Source: Pollenia angustigena
Lineage: Eukaryota; Arthropoda; Insecta; Diptera; Polleniidae
DNA length: 64,000 nt
NCBI GenBank assembly: GCA_930367215.1
Contig: OV884056.1
Span: forward strand, 47,864,308 to 47,928,307
Reading direction: 5' to 3'
The position numbers were made by a program, and so were the translations under genes. Positions 48,377 to 56,246 of the stretch are shown here, one piece after another. The notes beneath the pieces were generated by a model. The model did no database searches. It saw only the letters and a list, made by a program, of their open reading frames with translations, and was not told the DNA's origin. Each line of letters opens with the position of its first letter. Within the stretch, counting starts at the first letter, position 1.

Positions 48377-48745
48377 TTAAGGGAATATTGTTATCTCCTG
48401 TTCTTTATTTTTAATATCAAGCCTGTTATATAGTTTCTGATTTAAGATTTTGAGTCTTCTTTCAAAATCTTTTTTCATTTTCTCTATTATTTGATAAACT
48501 TCATTAATATTCTTGTTTAATTGATCCATTACCTCCTTCTGTGTTTTTTCAATTTGAGATTGCAAAAACATTTTATTGACACCATCGTTTTCTTCCAAAG
48601 CATTCGACATATGTTTGATTCTTTTGTTTTGAACATCAATGTTGTTATCTGTATCCATAAAGAACCCAAGCAATTTAGGTGCATTTTTCATAGAAATTAT
48701 GCCACTTGTATCGTTAATATAGTGACCAAATTTGTCGACAGACAT
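48377..48745 (-). CDS. Fibre-like coiled-coil protein
   Basis: 122 aa. The opening MSVDKFGHYI and the segment IDVQNKRIKHMS...NDGVNKMFLQ match the pattern dYDIqNKRL...DAVNKxY that I recall from Polinton and adintovirus fibre-like proteins and from phage tail-fibre repeats. The C-terminal half (about 60-112) is a heptad-rich coiled coil (EKTQKEVMDQLNKNINEVYQ). It could be a short vertex spike or attachment protein. It is shorter than usual and lacks a clear knob. The ATG lies 21 bases after the stop of the previous gene. Confidence 0.5.
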   Translation of the reverse strand: MSVDKFGHYINDTSGIISMKNAPKLLGFFMDTDNNIDVQNKRIKHMSNALEENDGVNKMFLQSQIEKTQKEVMDQLNKNINEVYQIIEKMKKDFERRLKILNQKLYNRLDIKNKEQEITIFP

Positions 48746-48766
48746 TACTTAATGTTAATTTTATAG

Positions 48767-49747
48767 TTATTCAATAATGTTAGCTTCGTATAATTCTTCA
48801 ATAATAGAAACAATTTCGTTATTATGATTGCTGTGGCCTGCAGCTTGTGATGCGAGCAGGAGTCTAAGTCGATCTATCAACTCATTTGGATCATCCCAGT
48901 ATATATAGTTGGGTTTATTTGGATTTAAATTCATTAACCCACTTCCAATATAATTTTCATTTGTTGTTTTTATTGTATCAGATGAAGTGGGAGATTGAGG
49001 TGTTTTGGTAGATGGATTTTTAGGTTTAATCAATTTTCTGATAATGTTCTTGTATTTATATGCTCTTGTACCCCTTATATGACCATCTGAGCTATAACCT
49101 ATTTTATAGGCATTTGTATTATTTAATATTTTTTTATAAATATCTAACTCAGATTTATCATAGTTTTTTGGTATTTTTTGAAACATTAATGAAAATAAAC
49201 CTGGAGTGAGTGCCCATATTTGGTTTCCAACTTGAATCTTATCTTCATTAAATTGAATGTTACTATCACCAAATTTCCATTCATTATTTGAACCTTTATG
49301 TACTCCATATAGTGTGTCTAACTCATTTCTTTTTTCTAAATATAACAAATCATTAAAATTTATATGATTATTTGGATTTTCTGTTTCTGGTTGAGAATAA
49401 AAATCATCATCATCATCATCATCATTATAATCTTCAGAGTTACTTGCAGCAGTAGATAATATATTTTTTTCTGGTTTTATAATTGGAATATAAGAATCTG
49501 TTTTAAATTGTTCTTGTTGCTTTGATTCATTTTTAATTTTATTCTTTTCAATTTTTAAATTTACTTTGGTATTTTTCGAACTATTAATGAAATTTTTCAG
49601 GGGTTCTGTTATGGGTTTAAATGTATCTTTAAGTTGTTCACGAGTATCAGCTTCACCAATTTTTATACTGCGAAATTTCTTTTTTAAAACATTTCTTCTC
49701 TTTATCAACTCTTTTAAAACTTTTTCATTAATTTTTTTATCGGACAT
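48767..49747 (-). CDS. Polinton structural or accessory protein, DUF8207-like
   Basis: 326 aa. A Lys-rich, probably coiled N-terminus (KVLKELIKRRNVLKKKF) is followed by a linker with an acidic Asp run (DDDDDDD, around residue 110). A conserved domain covers about 140-240: LDTLYGVHKGSNNEWKFGDS, WALTPGLFSLMFQKIP and RAYKYKNIIRKLI. I recall this domain from arthropod Polintons (listed as DUF8207). The function is unknown; its presence beside capsid genes suggests a virion or assembly role. It starts about 100 bases after the ATPase stop, in the same orientation. Confidence 0.65.
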   Translation of the reverse strand: MSDKKINEKVLKELIKRRNVLKKKFRSIKIGEADTREQLKDTFKPITEPLKNFINSSKNTKVNLKIEKNKIKNESKQQEQFKTDSYIPIIKPEKNILSTAASNSEDYNDDDDDDDFYSQPETENPNNHINFNDLLYLEKRNELDTLYGVHKGSNNEWKFGDSNIQFNEDKIQVGNQIWALTPGLFSLMFQKIPKNYDKSELDIYKKILNNTNAYKIGYSSDGHIRGTRAYKYKNIIRKLIKPKNPSTKTPQSPTSSDTIKTTNENYIGSGLMNLNPNKPNYIYWDDPNELIDRLRLLLASQAAGHSNHNNEIVSIIEELYEANIIE

Positions 49748-49844
49748 CAGATCAGCTATTCGTTGGTTAACAATGCGTTTTATTGTTGTAATATCTTTAA
49801 AGGTTGATGTTATACTAATAATCGTATAAAATATATTCTATAAT

Positions 49845-50531
49845 TTATATTGTTATAAAATAATCAAACTGCTTTCTATATCTCCCATCATTTAATTCAT
49901 CATCTTTACTTATAACCAAAAATCCATATTTATCTTTCCAACATTCTCCACAAATTTCATGAAACTTTTCGTAACTCATATCGCTACCAACATGATCAGC
50001 ATATATATGTTTTATATTCATTTCATCTTGCTTAAACATAATAATCATATTAGCATTATCTCTTATTAAATGTTTGGGAATTCTTGTATATGTTTGACAT
50101 AAGTAGAATGAATCTACATTTCTATGTCTACCCATACAAAAATATGCACGTATATTGTTTTGTTTTTCACATGCAACATCATCGAAAATCATAACTGAAT
50201 TGTTTTGTGCTTCATCTGGAGGTATTACAGAATCATTATCAGAAAACGTATGAAACCCCATTCCTTTAATTGGTGTTATCAATTTTCTTAAATATTCATA
50301 CTTTGGCTGAAATAGTGATTTTGAGTATAAATAGATGTTTTCAAATTTCAGTCCATTAGGACTCTCTAGTAAGCTTATCATAACGTTAGTCTTGCCACAA
50401 TTTGAAGGACCTACAATAAGCGCACGAATAGAATTCGGTAATATAGAACTATGTCTACATTTTGAATTTAAATTCGTTGAAGAATCCGTATTACGAACAA
50501 AAATATTTTTATGTTGTTTTATTAAACGCAT
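49845..50531 (-). CDS. Genome-packaging ATPase (FtsK/HerA type)
   Basis: 228 aa, family length. Walker A is GPSNCGKT (about residues 41-48), Walker B is SVMIFDDV (about 112-119), and the sensor-like Gln is in YLCQTYTRIP. It is predicted to pump the element's DNA into capsids. ATG start; complete. It is divergently arranged with the PLA2 gene, with 61 bases between start codons, so a shared short promoter region is implied. Confidence 0.93.
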   Translation of the reverse strand: MRLIKQHKNIFVRNTDSSTNLNSKCRHSSILPNSIRALIVGPSNCGKTNVMISLLESPNGLKFENIYLYSKSLFQPKYEYLRKLITPIKGMGFHTFSDNDSVIPPDEAQNNSVMIFDDVACEKQNNIRAYFCMGRHRNVDSFYLCQTYTRIPKHLIRDNANMIIMFKQDEMNIKHIYADHVGSDMSYEKFHEICGECWKDKYGFLVISKDDELNDGRYRKQFDYFITI

Positions 50532-50592
50532 CTTTAGAACTAAATGAAATAATTAAATATTCTCTTTTTCTTATAGAATAAAATTAAATAAA
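50532..50592. promoter_or_regulatory. Short divergent intergenic region with an acceptor-like site
   Basis: Only 61 bp separate the two ATGs. The plus strand reads tctctttttcttatag just before aataaaattaaataaaATG. This looks like a 3' splice site (AG at 50575-50576), so the PLA2 mRNA may have a spliced 5' leader. Confidence 0.4.
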
Positions 50593-51420
50593 ATGGTAAT
50601 ACGTTTTAAAAACAAGATTAATTGTAATAAAGTCGTCAGAGGAGAAGGTTTAATTAATAAATTGGTAAATTCACTTCCTTTTGAACTACATCTTCCTGGT
50701 TATTGTGGTCCTGGAACGAAATTACAAAAACGTTTAGAACGAGGTGATAAAGGAATTAATCTATTAGACGGTGCATGTAAAGAACACGATATTGCTTATT
50801 CAAAAAGTAGAGATATAAATATAAGACATCAAGCTGATAAAATTCTTGAGAACAGAGCTTGGGAACGAGTACTTTCAAAAGATAGCAGTCTTCCAGAAAA
50901 ATCGTTGGCATATTTGGTTACTAACGCAATGAAAGCAAAAACTAAACTCGGTATGGGGATGACTAAGCAAAACAAAAGTAATAGGAAATCAAAATCGAAT
51001 AAAGTTATTGGAAGAAAACTGTTCAATTCAACGCTAAAAGCAACAACAAAAATTTTAAGAAAAGAAAAACCAACAGATCTTAACGCTGCTATCAAGATTG
51101 CACGTAAAACCATTAACAAATCCTTAAAGGGAAGGAAATCTGAAATTGTAGTACCACGTGTAATACGTGTTCCAAAAGTTGGTGGTGTTTTACCATTAAT
51201 ACCAATATTAACAGCTTTAGGTGTAATTGGTACCCTATCGAGTGGAGGTGCTAACATAGCAAAAGCAGTTAATGCAGCAAAGAATGCTAAACTCCAACTT
51301 GATGAAGCGACTAGACACAATAAGAATATGGAAGCAATAGCAATGGGTAAAGGACTTTACCTCAAACCATATAAGAAAGGATATGGATTAACTTATGAAG
51401 AAAAAGCAAAAAACTTCTAA
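50593..51420 (+). CDS. PLA2-domain virion protein with pVI/pX-like tail
   Basis: 275 aa. Residues about 33-80 have the phospholipase A2 signature of parvovirus VP1-type enzymes: calcium loop YCGPGT and catalytic His-Asp in LDGACKEHDIAYSKS. In viruses this activity opens endosomal membranes; here it is inferred by homology. A long basic middle follows, then a hydrophobic Gly-rich segment (LIPILTALGVIGTLSSGGANIAK, about 202-224). The C-terminal MGKGLYLKPYKKGYGL resembles adenovirus-protease cleavage sites and adenoviral minor core peptides. The last codons contain the slippery heptamer A_AAA_AAC (51408-51414), placing the protease in the -1 frame downstream. Confidence 0.82.
   Translation: MVIRFKNKINCNKVVRGEGLINKLVNSLPFELHLPGYCGPGTKLQKRLERGDKGINLLDGACKEHDIAYSKSRDINIRHQADKILENRAWERVLSKDSSLPEKSLAYLVTNAMKAKTKLGMGMTKQNKSNRKSKSNKVIGRKLFNSTLKATTKILRKEKPTDLNAAIKIARKTINKSLKGRKSEIVVPRVIRVPKVGGVLPLIPILTALGVIGTLSSGGANIAKAVNAAKNAKLQLDEATRHNKNMEAIAMGKGLYLKPYKKGYGLTYEEKAKNF
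51408..51414 (+). promoter_or_regulatory. Candidate -1 ribosomal frameshift site
   Basis: AAAAAAC read in the PLA2 frame as A AAA AAC, six bases before... the pattern is GCA AAA AAC TTC TAA. This is the canonical X_XXY_YYZ heptamer. A -1 slip continues in the open protease frame (CTT CTA AAC ...), which has no ATG of its own before the conserved region. Confidence 0.6.
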
Positions 51421-51788
51421 ACAAGCTACCCAAAAGACCATTGACTGATATTGATATACGAAAATTCTCAAAAAATATTCCACATTTTAGAGGAATTTTC
51501 ATGTTAGACGCAATACCAAAACATCCCAGAAATATTGAATGTGGAGTAATTAATTTGGATTCTACAATCGGTAGTGGTACACATTGGGTAGCTTACTATA
51601 AAAACAATAAACAAATAGAATATTATGATAGTTTTGGAAATTTACAACCACCATTGGAACTAGTTGAGTACCTAGGAGGAAATATAAAATATAACTACAA
51701 TCAACATCAAAACTATGATTCATTTAATTGTGGTCATTTATGTCTTGAATTTTTATATAAAATAACTGAAAAAGAAATTAATAAATAA
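51414..51788 (+). CDS. Adenovirus-type cysteine protease (maturation protease), no AUG start
   Basis: The frame is open from 51399 to the stop at 51788 and contains no ATG before the conserved domain. It encodes about 124 aa from the slip site. The catalytic set is visible: His in GTHWVAYY, Asp in YYDSFGNL, a Gln/His-rich NYNQHQNYDSFNCGHLCLEF with the nucleophile Cys in FNCGH. The start of the domain (RKFSKNIPHFRGIFM) is also typical. It is expected to mature capsid proteins. It overlaps the PLA2 gene end in the -1 frame, so the likely product is a PLA2-protease fusion made by frameshifting. A non-AUG start (TTG at 51441) is the alternative. Confidence 0.85.
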   Translation, partial: LLNKLPKRPLTDIDIRKFSKNIPHFRGIFMLDAIPKHPRNIECGVINLDSTIGSGTHWVAYYKNNKQIEYYDSFGNLQPPLELVEYLGGNIKYNYNQHQNYDSFNCGHLCLEFLYKITEKEINK

Positions 51789-51883
51789 AACAATTGAAAT
51801 TATTTTAAAAAGAAAAACCATGTTTTTTTTATTTAATTATTTTAAGGTACATATTATTATTATTTTTATCGTTAAAATATAAT

Positions 51884-52231
51884 TTAAAAACTGTTAAAGT
51901 TTGCGTATATGGGATATCTAGAATTGGCTTCAAAGATATCACCCTCCTCAAATGGCTTCAATCGCAAGTTTTTCTCCCCTTCCCTGGATATAAGATACGA
52001 TCCAGATGATAAATTCTTCAAATCTTCGTCAGTTAGCGTATTGTAGCGATATGGCAAAAACAATATATTCTCCTCAAGCTCAACTTTTATTGAGCTCCCA
52101 TACTTGGTATTCACTCTACTTGCATTCATAATAATGTGTTTAGAAGATATTGCAAGATCCTTAATGTGAATTAAGGATTTGCTGTAGCTCAGAGTATTAA
52201 ATTTGGTTACTAAGTTTTTCGAGGGTTCCAT
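51884..52231 (-). CDS. Polinton hypothetical protein, possible OB-fold type
   Basis: 115 aa, ATG start, complete. The pattern KDLAISSKHIIMNASRVNTKYGSSIKVELEENILFLPYRYNTL looks like a small beta-rich domain. I recall similar proteins (…TKYG..v.VEL…FLP.R…) near Polinton and related viral genes, possibly nucleic-acid binding, but no function is established here. It is convergent with the protease gene, 96 bp from its stop. Confidence 0.6.
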   Translation of the reverse strand: MEPSKNLVTKFNTLSYSKSLIHIKDLAISSKHIIMNASRVNTKYGSSIKVELEENILFLPYRYNTLTDEDLKNLSSGSYLISREGEKNLRLKPFEEGDIFEANSRYPIYANFNSF

Positions 52232-52848
52232 TTTTCACAACCGATCACGTTAGTTTCTTTTTTTCAACTGAGATTAAAACCACTTCTCTAAATTGAAAAG
52301 AGCTTAACTAAATCAAAAATAATCTATTTTATTAATCAAGAAAAAGTTTATTGATATATAATCATGTGAATAAATGAGACGAAGACATACATTTCTTCCC
52401 TTTGATCTAAAGAAAGAAATCGATATAAATAAATATGGAATAACACTACCAAATAAATAGGAACCAATACAGAACAAATTACCGAATAGCATTGAGAAAA
52501 TTAATATAGTTTTCTCTTTCACTCTAGTTATTAAGTAAACCGAATAGCATTGAGAAATTTAATATAGTTTTCTCTTTCACTCTAGTTATTAATTAAACCG
52601 AATAGAATTGAGAAATTTAATATAGTTTTCTCTTTCACTCTAGTTATTAATTAAACCGAATAGAATTGAGAAATTTAATATAGTTTTCTCTTTCACTCTA
52701 GTTATTAAGTAAACCGAATAGAAGTGAGAAATTTAATATACTTTTCTCTTTCACTCTAGTTATTAAGTAAAATGTTGTGAAATAATAACTAGAAATTTAA
52801 AAACGAGAAACATTAACAAGTAGGACGCCAAGCGGATACAACTCAAAA
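52232..52848. promoter_or_regulatory. Divergent control region with tandem repeats
   Basis: Spacer between the minus-strand 115-aa gene and the plus-strand 96-aa gene. It holds a five-copy 58-bp array (52481-52770). No conserved protein is seen; a 69-codon minus frame that begins inside the array looks like a by-product. Confidence 0.5.
52481..52770 (+). repeat. Five 58-bp tandem repeats
   Basis: Units start at 52481, 52539, 52597, 52655 and 52713, each with accgaata(g)..., tttaatatagttttctcttt and cactctagttattaa. Copies differ at one to three bases. Could be an enhancer- or origin-like array; function unknown. Confidence 0.92.
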
Positions 52849-53139
52849 ATGTGTACATTAAAAGAATTTTTAGTAAAATTTTTAACCAAATTTGAGGAAG
52901 TTATCCTGCATGAGCACAGGCTGTGCATAGAAAGTTTCATACCAATGCTGGATGAAAATGAAGACTTCGGCGTTGCTGAAAGTGATGATGGGGAGCCACA
53001 TTTCCAATGCTGCCCATGGTACAGCTCGTATTGTGAAGAAGGGCCTAATCCGTGCAGATGTGCGGTTTATATATTAAGAAAAATTAATGTAATAAATTTA
53101 ATAAATAATTATCATTTAATATTTAATAAAGACCAATAA
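52849..53139 (+). CDS. Small Cys-rich acidic protein, unknown
   Basis: 96 aa, ATG start in a good context (caaaaATGt). An N-terminal helix (FLVKFLTKFEEVI) is followed by an acidic stretch (MLDENEDFGVAESDDGE) and a Cys cluster (FQCCPWYSSYCEEGPNPCRC), which could bind zinc or form disulfides. No family recognised. It sits next to the BIR gene, tail to tail, in the accessory end of the element; AATAAA occurs at its 3' end. Confidence 0.5.
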   Translation: MCTLKEFLVKFLTKFEEVILHEHRLCIESFIPMLDENEDFGVAESDDGEPHFQCCPWYSSYCEEGPNPCRCAVYILRKINVINLINNYHLIFNKDQ

Positions 53140-53170
53140 TAAAAATCAAAACTTTTTCTCTTTTTTTTAT

Positions 53171-53863
53171 TTATTTATTTATTTTCAGTTCTATTTCAGC
53201 AAATAAAATGTATTCTAATACAAATAAAATAATAAATAAAATTAATAACAAAAAATGATAAATAAAAAAATATTTTGCTACATTTATTATGGATGATGAA
53301 ATTTCAGCGTTTTGCATCATTGTATTTGAAGATTCGACAAATGTAATTGGGATTTCAATAACTTGATCATCATAATTAGTAATGTGATTGCTTCTAGCGA
53401 TATTATCGTTTTTAATTTCAATATTATACTGAGGAATGTTAGAAAAATTATCGTGTCGTATTTTACCTTCTACTTCTCTGAGACCACAGGTATCATAACA
53501 GGGTGGTGGTAGTAGTTGATTTAACACATTCCAATTAATAGGTACATTATTGGTACAACATCTTCTCAGTAAAGCACAATTTGGTGACCAACGCAAATGT
53601 TCTGTTAAAGGTTGATCAGTAGGCCCCCAACTCCAAATTTCAACTTCGCAAAAATAACATTTTGTTTTGTCATAATCTCCACTATAAAACATGCCAGTCA
53701 TAGCTAACTCTCTTTTATCTACCCATTTTAATGGCCAGCATGAAAAAGTTTTTAAACGCTCATCTTCTCTATGGAAAATATCAGTCATGCTATAGCGTGG
53801 CGTAAATGAAGATTGTTTTAAATGCTGATCTTCACTGCAATCGAATTTTAGATCTTTAACCAT
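53171..53863 (-). CDS. BIR-domain (IAP-like) protein with C-terminal membrane anchor
   Basis: 230 aa. A BIR domain spans about residues 32-105: REDERLKTFSCWP, then the zinc ligands in CYFCEVEIWSWG, followed by His in LTEHLRWSPNC, giving the C-x2-C-x16-H-x6-C arrangement. BIR domains bind caspases or IAP-binding motifs, so an anti-apoptotic role is plausible. A hydrophobic stretch (about 196-222, YFFIYHFLLLILFIILFVLEY) forms a single C-terminal anchor. There is no RING or second BIR. The combination points to capture of a host-type gene by the element. ATG start; frame intact. Partner and location are inferred. Confidence 0.85.
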   Translation of the reverse strand: MVKDLKFDCSEDQHLKQSSFTPRYSMTDIFHREDERLKTFSCWPLKWVDKRELAMTGMFYSGDYDKTKCYFCEVEIWSWGPTDQPLTEHLRWSPNCALLRRCCTNNVPINWNVLNQLLPPPCYDTCGLREVEGKIRHDNFSNIPQYNIEIKNDNIARSNHITNYDDQVIEIPITFVESSNTMMQNAEISSSIINVAKYFFIYHFLLLILFIILFVLEYILFAEIELKINK

Positions 53864-54123
53864 TTTAAATTTTTTTCTTTCATAATTTCAACCGCAAATT
53901 TTAAAAATACTATTTGAACTCCACGATAAATCACAATGTACTTGCTGTTGAAATGAATTGTATACGCTATTTATACATGGATATGTTCAGCCATTTAAAA
54001 TTATTTTCGAAATGTGATGCAATATAAGAAACATTTATTTTACTTTTACTTTTTAGTATGTACATATATTTTATTTAATAACTACTTAAAAGTATTTGAA
54101 TAAAAAGAAGAAAAAATTTACAT

Positions 54124-54336
54124 TTATAAACTTAAATCTAGTTCTCTAATGAAGCGATCTCCTTCTTCATCCAAATAAAACCCGTCATTTGCCTTTAAAA
54201 TGATTTTATCTCCCTCTTCGTCTTCCAAAAAATACTCAATTTCCCACAAAAAATCGTAGTAAGCCATTTGGTTGTTAGGGATATCTTCCATAGAATTTTC
54301 ATCGCCAAATTCAATTTCAAAATCGCTCAAATTCAT
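54124..54336 (-). CDS. Small acidic protein, unknown
   Basis: 70 aa, strongly acidic (about one third Asp/Glu), with two FYLDEEGD / FLEDEEGD-like repeats. It has an ATG start and its 5' end is 19 bases inside the inner edge of the right TIR. It lies just before the TIR in the BIR-side accessory block. No family recognised. Acidic DNA-mimic or regulatory proteins occur in viruses, but that is speculation. Confidence 0.45.
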   Translation of the reverse strand: MNLSDFEIEFGDENSMEDIPNNQMAYYDFLWEIEYFLEDEEGDKIILKANDGFYLDEEGDRFIRELDLSL

Positions 54337-54354
54337 TGTTCAAATCTTCAATGC

Positions 54355-55746
54355 TCAAATGTAAATAAACCTAGTTTTCAGAAGTATACTCCACTAAGCC
54401 TTTTAAGAAGGGCAAGAAAACAAACTGCAATTAATGTTTTGTTTTATAAACAAATTATACATTCTAACACGCTCAATCATGTTTATGCTTCTTAAATATA
54501 ACAAAAAGATTTCTTCATCAGATTAATGTAAACAAACATGCAGACACATCGTCAGCATTTTATAACAAAATACAAATTCTTTTTAAATCTTCTTAGGAGA
54601 CGTTATATTATGAAAGAAAACAAACTGCAAATAAGAATAACATAATGTCAGCATAAACGGGAACAAAATATTTCTTAATACAAAGAAGAAAACAAAACTA
54701 AATTTAAATTCTTTGACTATTGTGTTAATTCTAAAAACAGTTTTAAAAGAATCGCAAACTTGTTTTTTACTTGAGAATTATAAAATTGATGTGAAAAGAT
54801 ATCGGTTATACCATAATTTTGAACTTTTATTTTCTATTTTGTCGATTTTGGCTTCGATAGTTTTGATAAAATTAAACTGTTTAGAATCACTGTTGAAATG
54901 AAATCTTACAACAAACTGGCTCGGAACTAGGATTAGTGGTTAAAAAAAAATAAACTTCACCTCACCAAAAAGCTTCAGAACTTGCTTAAAATAAATTTCA
55001 AAATTATACAAATGGTTCGGAACTAAGATAAATGGTAAAAAAATAATTTCAACATGATAAAATGGTTCGGAAATTAAATAAATGTTTCGGAGCTTGTATA
55101 AAATAGAGCTTAAAATAGAGTTGACATTAAAACTTAAAATAGAGTTTACATCAAAATACCCATTTTTGTTGGTATTTTCTTCACAATATTTTTAAAATCC
55201 TAAATAAATATTCAAATCAACGCTTAAATCCCCTCAAAATACCCATTTTGTTGGTATTTTCTTCACAAAATTTTTAAAATCCTAAATAAATATTCAAATC
55301 AACGCTTAAATCCCCTCAAAATACCCATTTTGTTGGTATTTTCTTCACAATATTTTTAAAATCCTAAATAAATATTCAAATCAACGCTTAAATCCCCTCA
55401 AAATACACATTTTGTTGGTATTTTCTTCACAAAATTTTTAAAATCCTAAATAAATATTCAAATCAACGCTTAAATCCCCTCAAAATACACATTTTGTTGG
55501 TATTTTCTTCACAAAATTTTTAAAATCCTATCGGAAATGAGATAAATGTATGCGCCATCTAAGTCTAAAAAACTGAACTTCACAATCAGCGTCATCTATA
55601 TATAAGTGGACAAACTGTTATTCATTTTCACCTCGTCTGCTCGTATACCGGAAATGGTTCTGAACTTGGATAATCTATTACACCACACATTCTTTTTCAT
55701 ATTATCGGAACCGGACACAGTCCAAGATCCCCATTACCTATCTACT
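54355..55746 (-). repeat. Polinton right terminal inverted repeat
   Basis: Inverted copy of 38880-40271, same length (1,392 bp). It carries the mirrored 82-bp array (about 55153-55529) and the same 62-codon frame (54713-54901, plus). Confidence 0.95.
55153..55529 (-). repeat. 82-bp tandem repeats in right TIR
   Basis: Mirror of the array at 39097-39473, with the same unit order and the same variant bases. Confidence 0.93.
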
Positions 55747-55752
55747 GATTTA
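55747..55752. other. Right Polinton target-site duplication
   Basis: GATTTA, identical to 38874-38879. Confidence 0.95.
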
Positions 55753-55898
55753 ATGTCAAGTGAACTAATTTTGAAATCGATGTCTTTCGATTTGGATGAA
55801 ATTTGCACCAACGTTAGTCCTATTGAATAGTAGTTTAGACACAAATTTTCAACAAGATCGGTCAAAAAGTTTCTGAGTTTAGGGGGGGTCAAAGTTTG

Positions 55899-56246
55899 AA
55901 ATTTTGGCCATATAGGTGTTCTTTCACATCCATGTAACTTATTACCAATTGGGGTTAGCAAAATTTGTCCCAAGCAGCTTAGATAGCTATTTGATCAATC
56001 TTTAAAAAAAAAATTTTTTTGTTTTTTTTTGAATTTTTTAAAATTTTTTTTTTAAATTTACAACTTGGCAAAAAAAAAAAAAAAAAAGTTTTAAATATAA
56101 AAAAATATGTTAAAAAATTTTTAAAAAAACCAAAAAATTTTTTTTAAAAAGATTGATTAAATAACTATCTAAGCTGCTTGAGACAAATTTTGCTAACCCC
56201 AATTGGTAATAAGTTACATGGATGTGAAAGAACACCTGTATGGCCA
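55899..56246. repeat. Inner hairpin of the foldback element
   Basis: Arms of about 110 bp: taacttattaccaattgggg...ctatttgatcaatctt against its inverted copy at 56130-56246. The loop is almost pure A/T. The right end of the outer element contains a G-run of 18 or more (about 56441-56458). Confidence 0.8.

Larger units (their letters stand above)
38880..55746 (+). mobile_element. Polinton/Maverick virus-like transposon, essentially complete
   Basis: A 16,867-bp element with 1,392-bp inverted repeats starting AGTAGATAGG, flanked by a perfect 6-bp duplication GATTTA (38874-38879, 55747-55752). The 6-bp duplication and AG-type termini fit Polintons. It carries protein-primed PolB, retroviral-type integrase, packaging ATPase, adenovirus-type protease, double-jelly-roll major capsid, single-jelly-roll penton, a PLA2-type protein and accessory genes including a BIR protein. 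Gene order, + strand: PolB (40543-44470), PLA2 protein (50593), protease, 96-aa gene. Minus strand: 45222 back to 44752, 46425, 46589, 47275, 48352, 48745, 49747, 50531, 52231, 53863 and 54336. Intact long frames and near-identical repeats suggest recent activity; one nonsense codon hits the capsid gene. Confidence 0.97.

Noticed and set aside
52313..52522. 69-codon hydrophobic minus-strand frame
   Set aside because: Its first codons come from the 58-bp repeat and no related protein is recalled; probably chance.
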